The notes beneath the pieces were generated by a model that was not told the DNA's origin, searched no databases, and saw only the letters and a program-made list of their open reading frames with translations. DNA of 64,000 nt from Cenococcum geophilum 1.58 (taxonomy: Eukaryota; Ascomycota; Dothideomycetes; Gloniales; Gloniaceae), in the NCBI GenBank assembly GCA_001692895.1, contig KV748224.1, positions 1,116,001 through 1,180,000 of the forward strand, read 5' to 3'. This document shows positions 11,240-23,147 of this stretch, piece after piece. Within the stretch, counting starts at the first letter, position 1. Each line of letters begins with the position of its first letter. The translations under genes and the position numbers were made by a program.

Positions 11240-14200
11240 AAGTACTAGAAGATACTAAGTTGCGTCTATTATATAGAACAACCGCGTTTACGAAAATTTG
11301 GTTAAGTACTTTAGGTTAGAAGTGTTACTAAACCTAAGGTCCTAAGTTAACGTCCAAAACGCGTTAAATAACATCTTAAATTGCCTACCTCTTAATAGTA
11401 AACCTATGAGATCCTATAAAACCGAAAATCCTACCTACCTTCGACGTACGACACCCCGTTAATTCTATACCTACTATAGCGTTAACCTACCTAAAGAAGT
11501 ACGAAAAAGATATTGACCTAAAGATATAGAATAGAGATATTAACCTTATAAACGCTAAACCATAAGACCTAAACGAATTCTTATTACACTATATGGCATA
11601 CTATAAAGATAGTAAATACAATAATACCGCGCTATAGGAATATATAAGGGAGGACTTTATTAAATAATAATAATTCATTGCTTAATGTCCGATTTAGATC
11701 CCTATTAGGCCCACGCGGACTACTCCTTATTTACATATAGGGAGAAAACTCTATTTAAGAAAAATGAGAAAACCCCATAATCTATCTCCCCGCCTTTTAG
11801 GACTCGCCTACTTAACGCCTACAAGTCGCCTATAGTGCTCTACTACCTTACTATTTAACCTCCTTAAGAACCACTACTGCCGTAATAAGCCTATAGACGC
11901 GCTAGTATTATAAACTATTACTCTACTACTGTAGAGTTACTAGGGGGCACCTACTACTTACCCCCTTACCTTTTATTACTATTTCCCTTATAACCCGGAA
12001 CTGATTTAGCACATTTTAACTAATAAGCCACTAGGTGACCGCCTTAAGGCCTTTTTATATTAAGAGCAGTATATTATAGTTCTCTGTGCCAGCTACTAAG
12101 AGTATTATTTCTTAATTGGTGCGTAGGGGGCATAGCAGTATTATATGTTTTAGTATCTGTCTTAGCCAGCTACATTCGCATCTCGGGCTATCTACTAGGA
12201 CACCTACCCAGTAAAGCCAATCTTTTAGTCCTATTATTCCTATTCTTAAGAGTGTTGCTATTATATTTTCTGCCTTTATTAGGCCTTCTTAGAGCCCTTA
12301 GGTATTTACCCCCTATAGCGTTAACTATACTATAGCTTAGGTTTGTCTTACCTAAGTTAGCCTCTATACCTTTAACTCCCATTTACCTCTCCAGCATTAG
12401 TCTAACTAGTATTATATTACGGTAGATGGTTTCCTAGCATTCTTATATATTCTACTTTAGCTCCTTTTTCTATCTTACTATTATCTTTACTAACCTCTTA
12501 CGCATCTCCCTTCCTCCTCTATATANGCCTGGGCCCTAAAGCGGCACTATTCTTCTTCTACTTTCTTTACCTGTTTCTCTAATATCTCTTCCCTACTTTA
12601 GAGTTGTTGGTTTATTCTTCTATAGGGCACCCTAAGGTCCCTCTATAGTTTACTTAGGCGTGTCTTAATATACTTTATAATATTAGAGTTACGTTTATTT
12701 TATGTTCTTTATATTACAGCGGCTTTAATATATAACTATAGGGGGGGAATATTAGATTCCTTCTTAAGTAATGCTGTGGCCGTTCGCTTATACCCGCCTA
12801 TAATACTCTAAAGGCAGGTAGTCTGGACCTTTTAAAGTGGTTTAAAGAGTAATTTAGGGGGGCCCTTTTTAGTTTCTCTAATAGCCTAAATACTGGATCT
12901 ATATGTTATAGTTAGCCAGACGACTACTATATATAGTAGGCGTGACCTTTAGAAGCATAAACCCTATATAAAGTTAACAATCCTAAATAAAGCAATAAAC
13001 TATACTTGGCCTTTACGGGCCGCTTACGCCGTATATGCGCTCCACCAGAGCTTGCTATCTACCCATACTCCTAATACCCTTAGGCCCTAAACTAGTTAAC
13101 CCCTAAAGCCTTAAATGCGAATTATATGCTAAAGATCTGTAGATTAGTTGCGTTTTCTTATAAAATAAATTAGCTAGTATTTCTCTAGTAAGAATTAGAC
13201 TCTATAACGTTTTACCTATTCTATATAAGTGTTATAGGCTTTCTCTAGTGTTCTGTAATTCTTTACGGCTGTTAGCCCATATATAATTAGGTTTATATCA
13301 TTAATAAAGCCTATTCCCTAGATCGCCCCTTCCTTAAAGGAGTTAAGTAGGTTACTTATAAAGAAAAGGAAGAGTATAGGCGAGAGGGGTAATCCTTATA
13401 GTATTCCTGTTGCAACTATAATAGGGGGGCTCTAGTATCTGCTAAAGACTAATAAAGTTTCTTTCTAGCCTGTAAACCCTTAGATAAATTATATAATCCA
13501 TTTTAAAAAGCCCTTTACCCTAAAGCAGGTAGTTATATATTAGCTAGTAATATAATAAAGTTTAACATACCTACTTATCTAGGCCTCTACCCCAGTTTTC
13601 TAGTGCTTTAGTCCCAAACTATAAGCAATTAGCTACCACTACTAATTATAGGGAATTTTACTAGTTCTTTTAGATATCTTATAATAGTATTACCTAAGTA
13701 CTAGTCTACCCCCCAGTAGTCTATATAAGAGTTTCCTTTTAGAGTTGGTACGCTTTTATATAGCTTAGGAGCCTTCCATAGCCTCTAGTTTCACGCCTTC
13801 TTTATTATTTCCGCTGGCGCAGGTATAAGCTACTATTTCTAGGGGTCGTAACTCCTATCTTCGCGCCTACTAACGTAATCCTATAAAGGCGTTATAGCTA
13901 CATCCTATAATATAGTTAGGTACACCTTCTATAAACGAGGCCGAGCTACTGCCTCTCCCGCCTAAGTAACTCCTATTTACTCCTTAAGTATATCTCACCA
14001 GCAAGCCGCCCTAAAGGCAAACGGTTCCATCTATTAATATACTAACACGCGCATCCGTTCTCTTAAGCCATATAGTAGTCTTTCCGGCTAGGGTATAATC
14101 CTACCTATTTACTAGGTATACTAAAGGTTAGAGCCTAGTTAAGGGATAAGGTTCTTAAAGCCAGTAGTAGCTACTATATACTACACCCTATAGGAAGCCA

Positions 14201-16650
14201 GTAGTAATATAGGGGCGCAACACCCTATATACTACTAGTTCCCATTTTACGTTACCTATAAGAGTCTCCTTATAATAGGCTAACCGTGTCTTATAGGAGG
14301 GGGGCTATAGAGATTAAGTCCCGCACCAGGCGACCTACTTTCCCCCCTCCTACTAACTAAGCTTATATCCCCCCTTTTTATAAGCTGGCCTATATCTCTA
14401 ACTATTAAGTCCTCGTCCAACTAGCCTATATTTCCCCTATAGCCTCCCCTATATATATGCATTAGGTTATATATACCACGCCTATTAAAACCCTCCTATA
14501 AGTCGCCTTATGCATATACGCATTAGGTTACGTACACTACGCCTATTAAGACCCTTTTATAAGTCGCCTGTAAGTTAACCGTAAGTTAACTATAAGTTAA
14601 CTGTAAGTCGAACGCCATAGGGCCGTTAAAGCTGGCCTATGTTTCCGCTGCCTAGAGCTTTACCCATATTTCTACCTTATTAAGCCGTCTAGTCGCCATC
14701 CAGTCGCTATTACATTGCCATCATGTTACTGGCGCGTCGCCGTCATCCAGGTTGCGCGTACTACGCCTATTAAGACCCTCTTTTAAGTTACCTAGGTATA
14801 CCGGATACCAGATAGGCCCTTATAAAGGGGCCTTAATAAGTTTTCTAGGTAGGGCCTTAATAAGTTCTTTATGGTAGCCTTAGGGCCTTAACAAGTTTTG
14901 TATAAAGTATCTGCGACGCGTTAACCTTAACAAGTTCTTATAAAAAAAGGTTCCCTACGCCTTTACTATATCCTCTCGGTCTCAGAGCTAGTACAAGCCT
15001 AAGGGTGTCCTGTTATACGCCTAGGGCGCGTTTACGTTAACTGGCTAAATAAGGCCAGTTTCGGGCCTGGCTGTAAGCCAGGTAGTTATACGTCGGGCGG
15101 TTTTCGTATCCCAGTTTCCCTTAATGGCCCCCCTAGATAGTATAGCAGGAGCCCTAAGCGGGGGCAGTAGGACTCCTAGTATTGTTAAGGGCGATATACG
15201 CGTCGCAGGCTCAACACCACAGAGTCGCAACACCAGCGCGCTGCGCGCGCTGCGACGGCTCTCCTCCATCGCCTCTGCACTTAGCCATCATAAGGAATGA
15301 TTTCCCGATGATGTTTCCACCCACAGCGACGTGGACGCGTGCAGTAGGGCTTCGCGGGCGACTTTATTAAATAGATAAAGGAAATATAGGCTCCCGCGAA
15401 TAAGGATATCGTATAAGACTTTTATAACTTTTTATAGGAGTATAGAGTATTCGTCCCTATAGATGGGGGCGTTATTAAAGATAATATTTAGGAGCATATT
15501 ATTAATATAAAAGAAGAGTATAAATAGACTCTATAAGAGATTAAGATTAAGCACCAAATATACGCTATAAAGAAGTTTAACTCTTAAGGGAATTCTAATA
15601 ACGGACAGCTATAAGCTCTATCTATATAAGCTCCATTTATATAAGCTCCGTCCACATAAGCTTCGTCCCGCTAGTAAGCTCGATAAGAACCTCCGCAAGA
15701 ACCTCCGCAGCAACCTTACTAGTAACCTCTATAGCAGCCTCCGTAGAAACCACCATAGACAACCTTAGGCTATTAAACACCTCAAGTTCCTTAAGCTGTC
15801 GTATCTTAACCTATGTCTTAAGCTCTGTCCCCACAAGCTCTGTCCGCACAAGCTCCGCCTATATAAGCTCCGTCTACACAAGCTCCGTCTATATAAGCTC
15901 CGTCCACTTAAGCTCCGTCCCACTAGTAATCTCTATAGTAATCTCCGCAGCAATCTCTATAGTAATCTCCGTAATAAGCCTCTACTTCTCTATAAATATT
16001 TAATAAGCTTTAGAAGATCTAGCGTAGAGGGGAATTCTAAGACTTCTGTAGTTCCCAAGGTAGCTATAAAGGTAGCTACCAGCGTAATCTAGACAGGAAG
16101 TTCTTATAAAGGGTACTATAAAGAGAGAGTAATATAGGGGGGGGAAGCGGTTGGAACGGCATAGTTACACAGGTAAAGCATAAAGAAAGAACTGCTAGTA
16201 TTTACGGCAGCTATAAACCCAATAAGCCTTATGCCAATATACCCGCGATATAAACCATAAACTAGACAATAATAGCGCTAATACGCCTACTATTACGAAC
16301 CAACCCTATAATAAGACTCCGTGCTAATCTGCCTACAGAACCGACCCTACGCTAGTACCGTACTGCTATATACTATTAACAAACTAATAGCGCCGCTATG
16401 CCTGCTATTACGATACTAATTGCGCTAATACGCCTACAATCTACCAACTAAATAATCGTGCCTATACGCCTATAATTAACCAACCGACTAATAGATAAGC
16501 TCTATACTTAACCACTATTACTACCGCCGCTGGTACTATACTACTACCTAAATAGACTTTTACTGCTTCCACCTATAGCTAAACTAATACCTTACTGCCT
16601 TTCTGCAGCATTATATCTATAAAAGAAGAATTGCTAGAAGCTTCTTATAG
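11240..16650 (+). pseudogene. Gag-like frame of the copia-type element (RIP-mutated, split by LINE)
   Basis: One plus-strand frame runs from about 11400 to 11653 and resumes in phase at 15361 once the LINE and one 13-bp target copy are taken out. It gives a KYEKDIDL...YIREDFIK segment, then FYNFL-EYRVFVPIDGG and EHIINIKEEYK. The 3' half (about 15600-15990) is a run of Q/P/S codons in which nearly every Gln codon is now TAA or TAG, from short repeats of the type AAGCTCCGTCCA. The related segment of the autonomous element reads FQDFLYRNRVYI at the same position. Function beyond Gag-like is not known. Confidence 0.65.
11667..15360 (-). mobile_element. LINE (Tad1-like non-LTR retrotransposon), internally shortened
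   Basis: 3.7 kb, flanked by a 13-bp duplication ACTTTATTAAATA (11654-11666 and 15361-15373). The 5' end at 15360 begins GCCCGCGAAGCCC in the minus sense; the 3' end at 11667 is an (ATT/AAT)n tail. RT motifs on the minus strand lie near 13440-13300 (VATGIL-GLPLSPILFLF) and near 13290 (FINDINLII, where the catalytic FADD would be). The RT starts mid-domain directly after the shared 5' module, so the fingers region appears deleted. Many RIP stops. Confidence 0.88.
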
Positions 16651-16928
16651 AACTTAGTAAAGTAGATAACGCTAATTAGGATTTTCTATCCCCGGGATAG
16701 AAAATTACTATTAACTCGCTTATAGCTAGCGCCTTAGCGGCCCTAACGGCCCTAATATAATGTCTACCCACAACTCCTTAGTAAGAAAGCACCACGTGTT
16801 AAAAGGCAAATTTTAGAACAGTGAGACTTATATTATAATGGCAATAGTAAGTAAAAAGGATCCATATTTGTTATAATAGTTAAGTAGTATTTATATATAG
16901 AGGGCAACCACAAAAGAAGAGTTGCCAG

Positions 16929-17135
16929 TGTCGGGAATAAGGCAATTTGCCGTCACATACGGCAAACTGCCGTCACGTAATGGCAAGTTGCCATCACGTG
17001 TCGCCGCGGCACTAGCGTGGCGAGGAGCCTTAAGCTCCTCGCCCTTCCTCATTCCAATTAAAAAGCTTTATTAACTAACATCACTGTAACCTACTCGAGT
17101 AGTCGTTATTAGTGAGTCACCCTGTGTGACTAACA
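16929..17135 (+). repeat. 3' LTR of gag-only copia-type element
   Basis: 207 bp, TGTCGGG to CTAACA, preceded by the purine run AAAAGAAGAG as possible polypurine tract. Contains the 10-bp-stem hairpin GGCGAGGAGC/GCTCCTCGCC and three GGCAA(N)TTGCC units. Confidence 0.9.
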
Positions 17136-19087
17136 CTTTTATACTTTCTTTACTAATTCTATAAGGTCTATATAAAGATTTATTAACATCTTTATTCTTT
17201 CTTTAGCTATANTACTNGTTTTCTTTANTTNNNNTAGTAANAATAATATTCTTAGCTTATATCCGTAATTNGCCTTAAATAGTAATATGCCTATTCCTTC
17301 TTAAGGTGTTATATTGTATATAAACTATATAACTAGTAATAGCAATACCTAATTATTCTATGCATAATTAATATAATACCTTAAATACTGCTCTAGTGTC
17401 TAATTTAATCTTTCCGTTTAACCGTCTGTCTGCGAGTAATATACAGTAAAAGTTGCTGCTTAAACTCCTTACTCTGCTAAGAACACTTCCTAAAATACTA
17501 CTATAAATCTTAGATCCCTGTTTAATATAATCTTGCTTAGTGCTCTATATCTTACAAATACTTCTTTAATATAAATTCTAGCAATATCTTCCGCTAAGAT
17601 TTCTTCCGTATAGGCTATAAAGTATCCCCACTTTATAAGCTTATCTACTATTACTAAGATTACGTTATAATCTTGTCCGGTAATAGGGTCTCTTAACTTT
17701 AGTAACTTAATAATAAAGTCCCATAATATAACCTCCCATAGTCTCTTTAGTATTTTAATAGGTTATAGCCCTCTATATAGCTTATACCTTATTAGTTTAT
17801 TTCTTTAGTAATCTAAACACTCTTTTATAACCTTCCTAGCTATCCTCTAGATTCCGTTAATAATATACTCCTCTTAAAGTCTTAATACTAAGCCCATAGC
17901 TCTATTATATCCTTAAGTTAAATCCTTATAAAATTCTTCTATAAATTGCTCTGCTATGCTTCTTAGGATATACTTTACTTCTCAATTTTCGTATATATCC
18001 ATTTATAGATCTTCTAGCTGTGCTTTTAGAATTTTTTATACCTAAAGGCTTTCTGGTGCCTCGTAGACCTTTTTTAACTTATTACTCTCTTAAGTTGCTA
18101 TAATTTTTAGGTGATTATACCTAATTAGTCTATCTATATCTTTTCGTAGTAAAGCCCCTAATGGCTTCTCATTATTTTATAGTTTAGCTTTACGGCTTAG
18201 AGCGTCTACCCACGTATTATCTATACCCTTAGTATACTAAATCTTGAAATAGTATTCTATAAGCATCTCTACCCATCTAACCTATCTTTAGTTAAGTTCC
18301 TTTATTGTTAGGAATCCTATTAAGTTCTTATAATCTATCTTAACTATAAATGGTTTCTCTATACCTTATAAGAATGCTCTCTATTTTTTTAATACTGTAA
18401 CTATACCTAATAACTCCTTATTGTAGATGTTATAGTTTAACTCTAGTGGTGTTATCTTTTAACTATAGTATGCTACTAGGTGCTATCTATTTTAATATTT
18501 CTGTATAAAGTATACCCCTAGTATATAGTCTGATATATCTATTTTTATAACCGTTTCTAGTTCTAGTTAATAGATCTTAAGAACTAGCTCTTAGGTAAAT
18601 AACTTTTTAACTTTCTTAAAGAGTTCTTATTATTCCTCTCCCTATACCTATAGTTCTTCTTTCTTTATTAATCGCGTAAGTGGCTTAATATCCTTTAACT
18701 ATTGCGCTATAAACCTTCTGCAGTAATTGCAAAACCCTAGGAATAATCTTAACTATATAACGTTCTTTAGTTCTTGCTAATTTACTATAGCCTTAATCTT
18801 TTTTAGATCTATACTAAGTTAGCTTAGTTTAATAATAAATTTAACGAAATCGGTCTTCCTAGTAAAGAACTCGCATTTCTTAATTGCTACTAGTATCTAT
18901 TCTTCTTATAGTCTCTTTAAGACCTATTTAATGTGTTCCCTATATTCTTCCTTAGTTATTAAGTAGATAATGATATTATTAAAATATACTATAATAAATT
19001 TATCTAAGTGTTCTCCTAATATATTATTAATACACTTCTAGAACGTTACTAGTGCGTTTATAAGCCTAAATTGTATAACTAATAGTT
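17136..19087 (-). pseudogene. Chromovirus integrase, RNase H and RT palm (RIP-mutated)
   Basis: Minus-strand translation shows the RT catalytic region near 18990-18940 (HLDKFIIVYFNNIIIYL, where YLDD-type Asp residues are now Asn) and RNase H near 18520 (DISDYILGVYF, then HLVAYYS). Integrase occupies the part toward 17140, which includes runs of undetermined bases at 17210-17272. The frame continues into 19389 once the solo LTR is removed. Confidence 0.85.
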
Positions 19088-19383
19088 TGTCACGGAACCC
19101 CACCGCAGGGGCCTCCATAGGAGAGCCCCGTGCTCTCGCGTACACCTCGCGTACAGCTTATGTCAGCTACGCGTAGGTATATCACCTCCTTACGCCCTCG
19201 ACCCTTACGATCGATCGCGCAACGTCTTGTAGACTCCTCGAATACATACGCTCTGTAGCCACTGCCCTCGTTCCGTGACAGTATATCACCTCCTTACGCC
19301 CTCGACCCTTACGATCGATCGCGCAACGTCTTGTAGACTCCTCGAATACATACGTCTTGTAGCCACTGCCCCGTCCCGTGACA
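19088..19383. mobile_element. Solo LTR with internal tandem duplication
   Basis: 296 bp, beginning TGTCACGG and ending CCGTGACA, flanked by TAGTT at 19083-19087 and 19384-19388. It interrupts the chromovirus RT; removing it with one TAGTT copy makes KKELYKLLVIQFRLINALVTF continuous. The second part is a roughly 100-bp direct duplication, each copy starting GTATATCACCTCCTTACGCC. It is GC-rich and shows little RIP, unlike its surroundings. The matching full element is not in the window. Confidence 0.88.
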
Positions 19384-19388
19384 TAGTT

Positions 19389-19532
19389 TATATAGTTCTT
19401 TCTTTAACCTAAAGGCTACCTTTTATTTATCGCCTTCCTTAATCCTAATCTAATAGTACGCCTATCTTAGATCTATCTTTATAAAGATTTGCGCGTTGCC
19501 TATCCTGTCTTAGATTTTGCTAATTAAGGGTA
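19389..19532 (-). pseudogene. Chromovirus RT fragment between two insertions
   Basis: Minus-strand translation gives LISKI-DRIGNAQIFIKIDLR-AYY and IRIKEGDK-KVAFRLKKEL, the RT fingers/palm region. It joins in frame to 21765 (SITKKDRYSL) when the TIR element is removed. Confidence 0.88.
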
Positions 19533-19744
19533 CATCAGGAAATTTTTTTTGTGGCTGGTTGTTGCGGTTTGCGGCAAATCGCCGCAAACTATACGATCGC
19601 GGTGGTCGTATATGGTCCATAGCGATTCGCGTAAACCGTACGTTTTGCAATAAAATTGCAGCATTTAATAGCAAATTGCGGTAAAACGCTTAACTACTAA
19701 ATAAATGCTAGCATTTTGCTACCTTATAAATAAATAGCGCGCAA

Positions 19745-19815
19745 ACTGTATAAACTATACGAACTATACGAACTGTACGAACTGTACGAACTGTACAAAC
19801 TGTATAAACTGTATA
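19745..19815. repeat. Short tandem repeat, 10-bp unit
   Basis: Repeated units of the type ACTGTACGAA/ACTGTATAAA within the TIR element, about seven copies with substitutions. Confidence 0.7.
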
Positions 19816-20012
19816 AATTATAATAACTATATAAATCGTAACTATATCCCCATAGGTTGCTATAATATACTTTTAAATATATTTATATTATAACTATATA
19901 AAATACAGAGCTATCTACTTAGGAGGGGAAAGCCTTTCGCAAAAGCTCCAAATCGTTAATTGGCGGTGTTCCCGATAATCCGCTAGCCGTATACTGATTT
20001 CCTAACTAGGCC

Positions 20013-20180
20013 TAGTGCCTGCCTGCCTGCCTGCCTGCCTACCTACCTGCCTACCTATCTGTCTGCCTGCCTGCCTACCTGCCTGCCTACCTGCCTGTCT
20101 GTCTGCCTACTTACCTGTCTATCTGTCTATCTGTCTGTCTGTCTATACCTGCCTATACCTACTATCTATGCCTACTGTCT
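20013..20180. repeat. Microsatellite of CTGC/CTAC/CTGT tetranucleotides
   Basis: Nearly uninterrupted four-base periodicity with variation at the third position. It creates a spurious open frame of alternating Cys, Leu, Pro and Ala codons. Confidence 0.9.
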
Positions 20181-20529
20181 GTGCCTACCTGTCTGTAATT
20201 TGGGGGAAAGGTCGGCCTGATTAAAGGCTCCGCCTAATTCGATTGATCGATTAATCGTATTAATTTGAATCGTTCTCTACGGCCGTTCGCTGGCTATATA
20301 TTCGAACGGTGGTCGTCTGGCTCCGGCGACGGTCGTCTGGCTCTAGCGACGGTCGACGGTTGTCTAGTTCTGGCGACGGTCCTTAGCTGGCTGCCGTTCT
20401 GGTGCCTCCCTAGGTAGGGAGGATGTAAGGAAGGAAGGGTAAAAAATAAGGTGGCTACCTAGGTATATAGATAAGGGGTACACTTGGCAGAGGCACGTGT
20501 AGAGGCTATNGGGAATATAGCGGGGACCC

Positions 20530-21560
20530 GATGCAGAGCTTCGTGTAGAGCCTCCGTATGTCGCGCAAAGCCTCGTGCAGAGCCTCTGTACGTAGAGCTT
20601 CGTGTAGAGCTTCGTGCAGAGCTTCGTGTAGAGCCTCCGTACGTAGAGCTTCGCGCAAAGCCTCGTGCAGAGCCTCTGTACGTAGAGCTTCGTGTAGAGC
20701 TTCGTGCAGAGCTTCGTGTAGAGCCTCCGTATGTAGAGCTTCGCGCAAAGCCTCGTGCAGAGCCTCTGTACGTAGAGCTTCGTGTAGAGCCTTATGTAGA
20801 GCTTCGTGCAGAGCTTCGTGTAGAGCCTTATGCAGAGCCTTGTGCAAAGCTTCGTGTAGAGCCTCGTATAGAGCCTCGCGCAAAGCTTCATGCAGAGCTT
20901 TGTGTAGAGCTTCGTGTAGAGCTTCGTGCAGAGCTTCGTGTAGAGCTTCGTGCAGAGCCTCGTGTAGAGCTTCGTGCAGAGCCTCGTACAGAGCCTCTGT
21001 ACGCAGAGCTTCGTTATAGAGCCTCGTGTAGAGCCTCGTGCAAAGCTTTGTGCAGAGCTTCGTGTAGAGCTTCGTGCAGAGCTTCGTGTAGAGGCTTCGT
21101 GCAGAGCTTCGTGTAGAGCTTCGTGTAAGAGCTTCGTGTAGAGCTTCGTGTAGAGCTTCGTGCAGAGCCTCGTGTAGAGCTTCGTGCAGAGCCTCGTACA
21201 GAGCCCTTCTATACGCAGAGCTTCGTATAGAGCTTCGTGCAGAGCTTCGTGCAGAGCTTCGTGTAGAGCCTCATGCAGAGCCTTGTGCAAAGCTTCGTGT
21301 AGAGCTTCGTGTAGAGCCTCGCGCAAAGCTTCGTGCAGAGCTTTGTGTAGAGCTTCGTGTAGAGCTTCGTGTAGAGCTTTATGCAAAGCTTCGTGCAGAG
21401 CTTCGTATAGAGCTTTATGCAGAGCCTCGTGCAGAGCTTCGTGCAGAGCTTCGTGTAGAGCTTTGTGCAGAGCCTCGTGCAGAGCTTCGTGCAGAGCTTC
21501 GTGTAGAGCTTTATGCAGAGCTTCGTGCAGAGCTTTATGTAGAGCTTCGTGTAGAGCTTT
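20530..21560. repeat. Tandem array of about 85 copies of a 12-bp unit
   Basis: The unit is AGAGCTTCGTGC/T with variants AGAGCCTCGTGC, AAAGCTTCGTGC and AGAGCCTCTGTACGT. Longer-order repeats of about 120 bp are visible around 20560-20790. Because 12 is a multiple of 3, long open frames exist on both strands (up to 340 codons); these are by-products of the array. Confidence 0.93.
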
Positions 21561-21764
21561 ATAGTATTTTTATTGCGTTTTTATTGCAGCCGAAAATTAG
21601 GGTCTACTTAAGTCGCAATTTGCGGCGATTTATATGGGTAGCCTATGTATTTGTAGCAAATCGCCGCAAGTTGCCGCAAATCGCTAAAATCGCGACTTAC
21701 GCAGGTTTTGTAGACCCCGATTTTCGCTTGCGACAACGTGCCTAAAAAAAAAATTCCTGATGTA

Positions 21765-23147
21765 AAGAATACCTATCCTTTTTGGTAATGCTATTTAACT
21801 ATCTATAGTTAATACACAGCCTTAGTTTACTATTTTTCTTTAGTATAAATAGTACTGGATATCCTACTAATGACTGCGATAGTCTAATATATCCCTTTTA
21901 TAAATTTTCCTAGATAAACTCTTTTAGTGCTTTACCTTCTTCTTTAGTAAGCTTATAGATTGGAAAGAACCTTAGACTCGTTTCTAGTTTTAATTCTATC
22001 TTATGGTCCCATACTACATACTTTAATAGCTTTTTACTTTCCGGTAACTATAGTTTCTTACTATACTTATAGTATCTTTTTAGTATATAGCTTAGCCCTT
22101 TCTCTATTTCTTTGTAGGTTGCTTCTACTTAGTACTATACTAACTTAGCTTATTATTATATTTTACGGCGTTAAGTATCTCTAATATTAACCTAACCTAT
22201 AATCCAATTAATCTTTAGATTGTATTCTTATAACTAAGGCATCCCTAGTACTGCCTTATCCCGTCCTAATAGTAGGATATTAAAAGACATCTTAATTTGT
22301 CTCCCTTTAATAGTTAGCTAAATAGGTCCTATTTTAAGACTAATAATCCCTCCTCTATAGGCTATTGGATCTCCTAAAATTGTTACTAATAGGTAAGGTT
22401 GCTCCTTTTATCTATAAGGTAGCCCTATTCTCTTAACTACTACTAGTAAGATATGGTTTCTTATTACTCTACTATTTATTAACGCCTTAAACTATTAATC
22501 TTACTATTTAACTTATAAATTTAGGTATTGTTCTTAAATTCCTTTAAGGGTCTAAGGCTCTACTACTAGCTCCCTCTAGTCCTATAGGCCTCTACTTTTC
22601 CTAACTATTAGCTACTTAATCCCGNTNNNNNTNNNTNNNNTTTTAGCTAATNCNTNNTTTGCTTTTTNTCTTTAATATACTATAGACACGTATTCTCTAG
22701 GCATTCCTACTACTATTATCCGTCTAAGTATTCTTCTGTAAGGAATCTTTCTAGTTAAAGTATTAAATCTCCTTCCTCTTAAACTTCTACTAGATGCTAT
22801 CTATGTATATATTTGGCATTCCTATACTATTACTTATCCGTTATTTAGTACATCCTTATAGGGTATTTTTAATTCTTTTCTTTTAGATTCTTGTATATCT
22901 CGTATATATTGTCCATATACGCAATCTATAATAACGTATAGTATACTAGGTACTTTAGGTCAACTCTTAGCTCGTCTTTATCCTTAAGTTTAAACCTCTA
23001 TTATGCTAATCTAAACGTTATAACTTTATTTATAGGTACTAAGATACGTCTTTCACTTCTCTAGTCCTCTAAACGCTCCTCTAGATCCTTTAACGTTATA
23101 ATTAAGGCTCCCTTAATATAAGTTATAGCCTTTTCTATAATTAGGTA
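21765..23147 (-). pseudogene. Chromovirus protease/RT N-terminal region (RIP-mutated)
   Basis: Continues the chromovirus pol frame upstream of the TIR element (LNSITKKDRYS at its left edge). The region toward 22600 would hold protease but contains a run of undetermined bases at 22624-22670, so no catalytic motif is claimed. Confidence 0.65.

Larger units (their letters stand above)
10915..17135 (+). mobile_element. Gag-only copia-type LTR element (non-autonomous), carrying a LINE
   Basis: Two direct LTRs (10915-11080 and 16929-17135), beginning TGTCGGGAAT and ending TAACA (TAATA in the 5' copy), are flanked by CTTTT at 10910-10914 and 17136-17140. Without the LINE the internal part is only about 2.1 kb, too short for a pol gene. 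It encodes a single gag-like frame; no protease, integrase or RT motif is seen. The LTRs match those of the pol-bearing copia element at 46027-61369, which could have supplied enzymes in trans. Confidence 0.85.
19533..21762. mobile_element. 2.2-kb TIR element with TA target duplication, packed with tandem repeats
   Basis: Inverted ends CATCAGGAA followed by a T-run (CATCAGGAAATTTTTTTT left, CATCAGGAATTTTTTTTT right) are flanked by TA at 19531-19532 and 21763-21764. Removing it with one TA restores the RT reading DRYSLPLISKI exactly, so the ends are secure. No transposase is encoded. Contents: about 10-bp ACTGTACGAA repeats (19745-19815), a CTGC/CTAC microsatellite (20013-20180), a GGTCGTCTGGCTC-type repeat (20310-20390), a 1-kb array of 12-mers, and near both ends GGCAAATCGCCGCAA-type inverted motifs. 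A TA duplication suggests Tc1/mariner-type mobilisation; the family is not one I recognise. Confidence 0.82.

Noticed and set aside
20015-20224. Cys/Leu/Pro-rich 69-codon frame
   Set aside because: Arises from the CTGC/CTAC microsatellite.
20364-21386. 340-codon open frame (His/Glu/Ala/Leu repeats) and its opposite-strand counterparts
   Set aside because: Product of a 12-bp tandem array whose period is a multiple of three; frames are open on both strands with no start context or conserved domain.
20530-21560. Possible CRISPR-like array
   Set aside because: Units are 12 bp and contiguous without unique spacers; the organism is a eukaryote.
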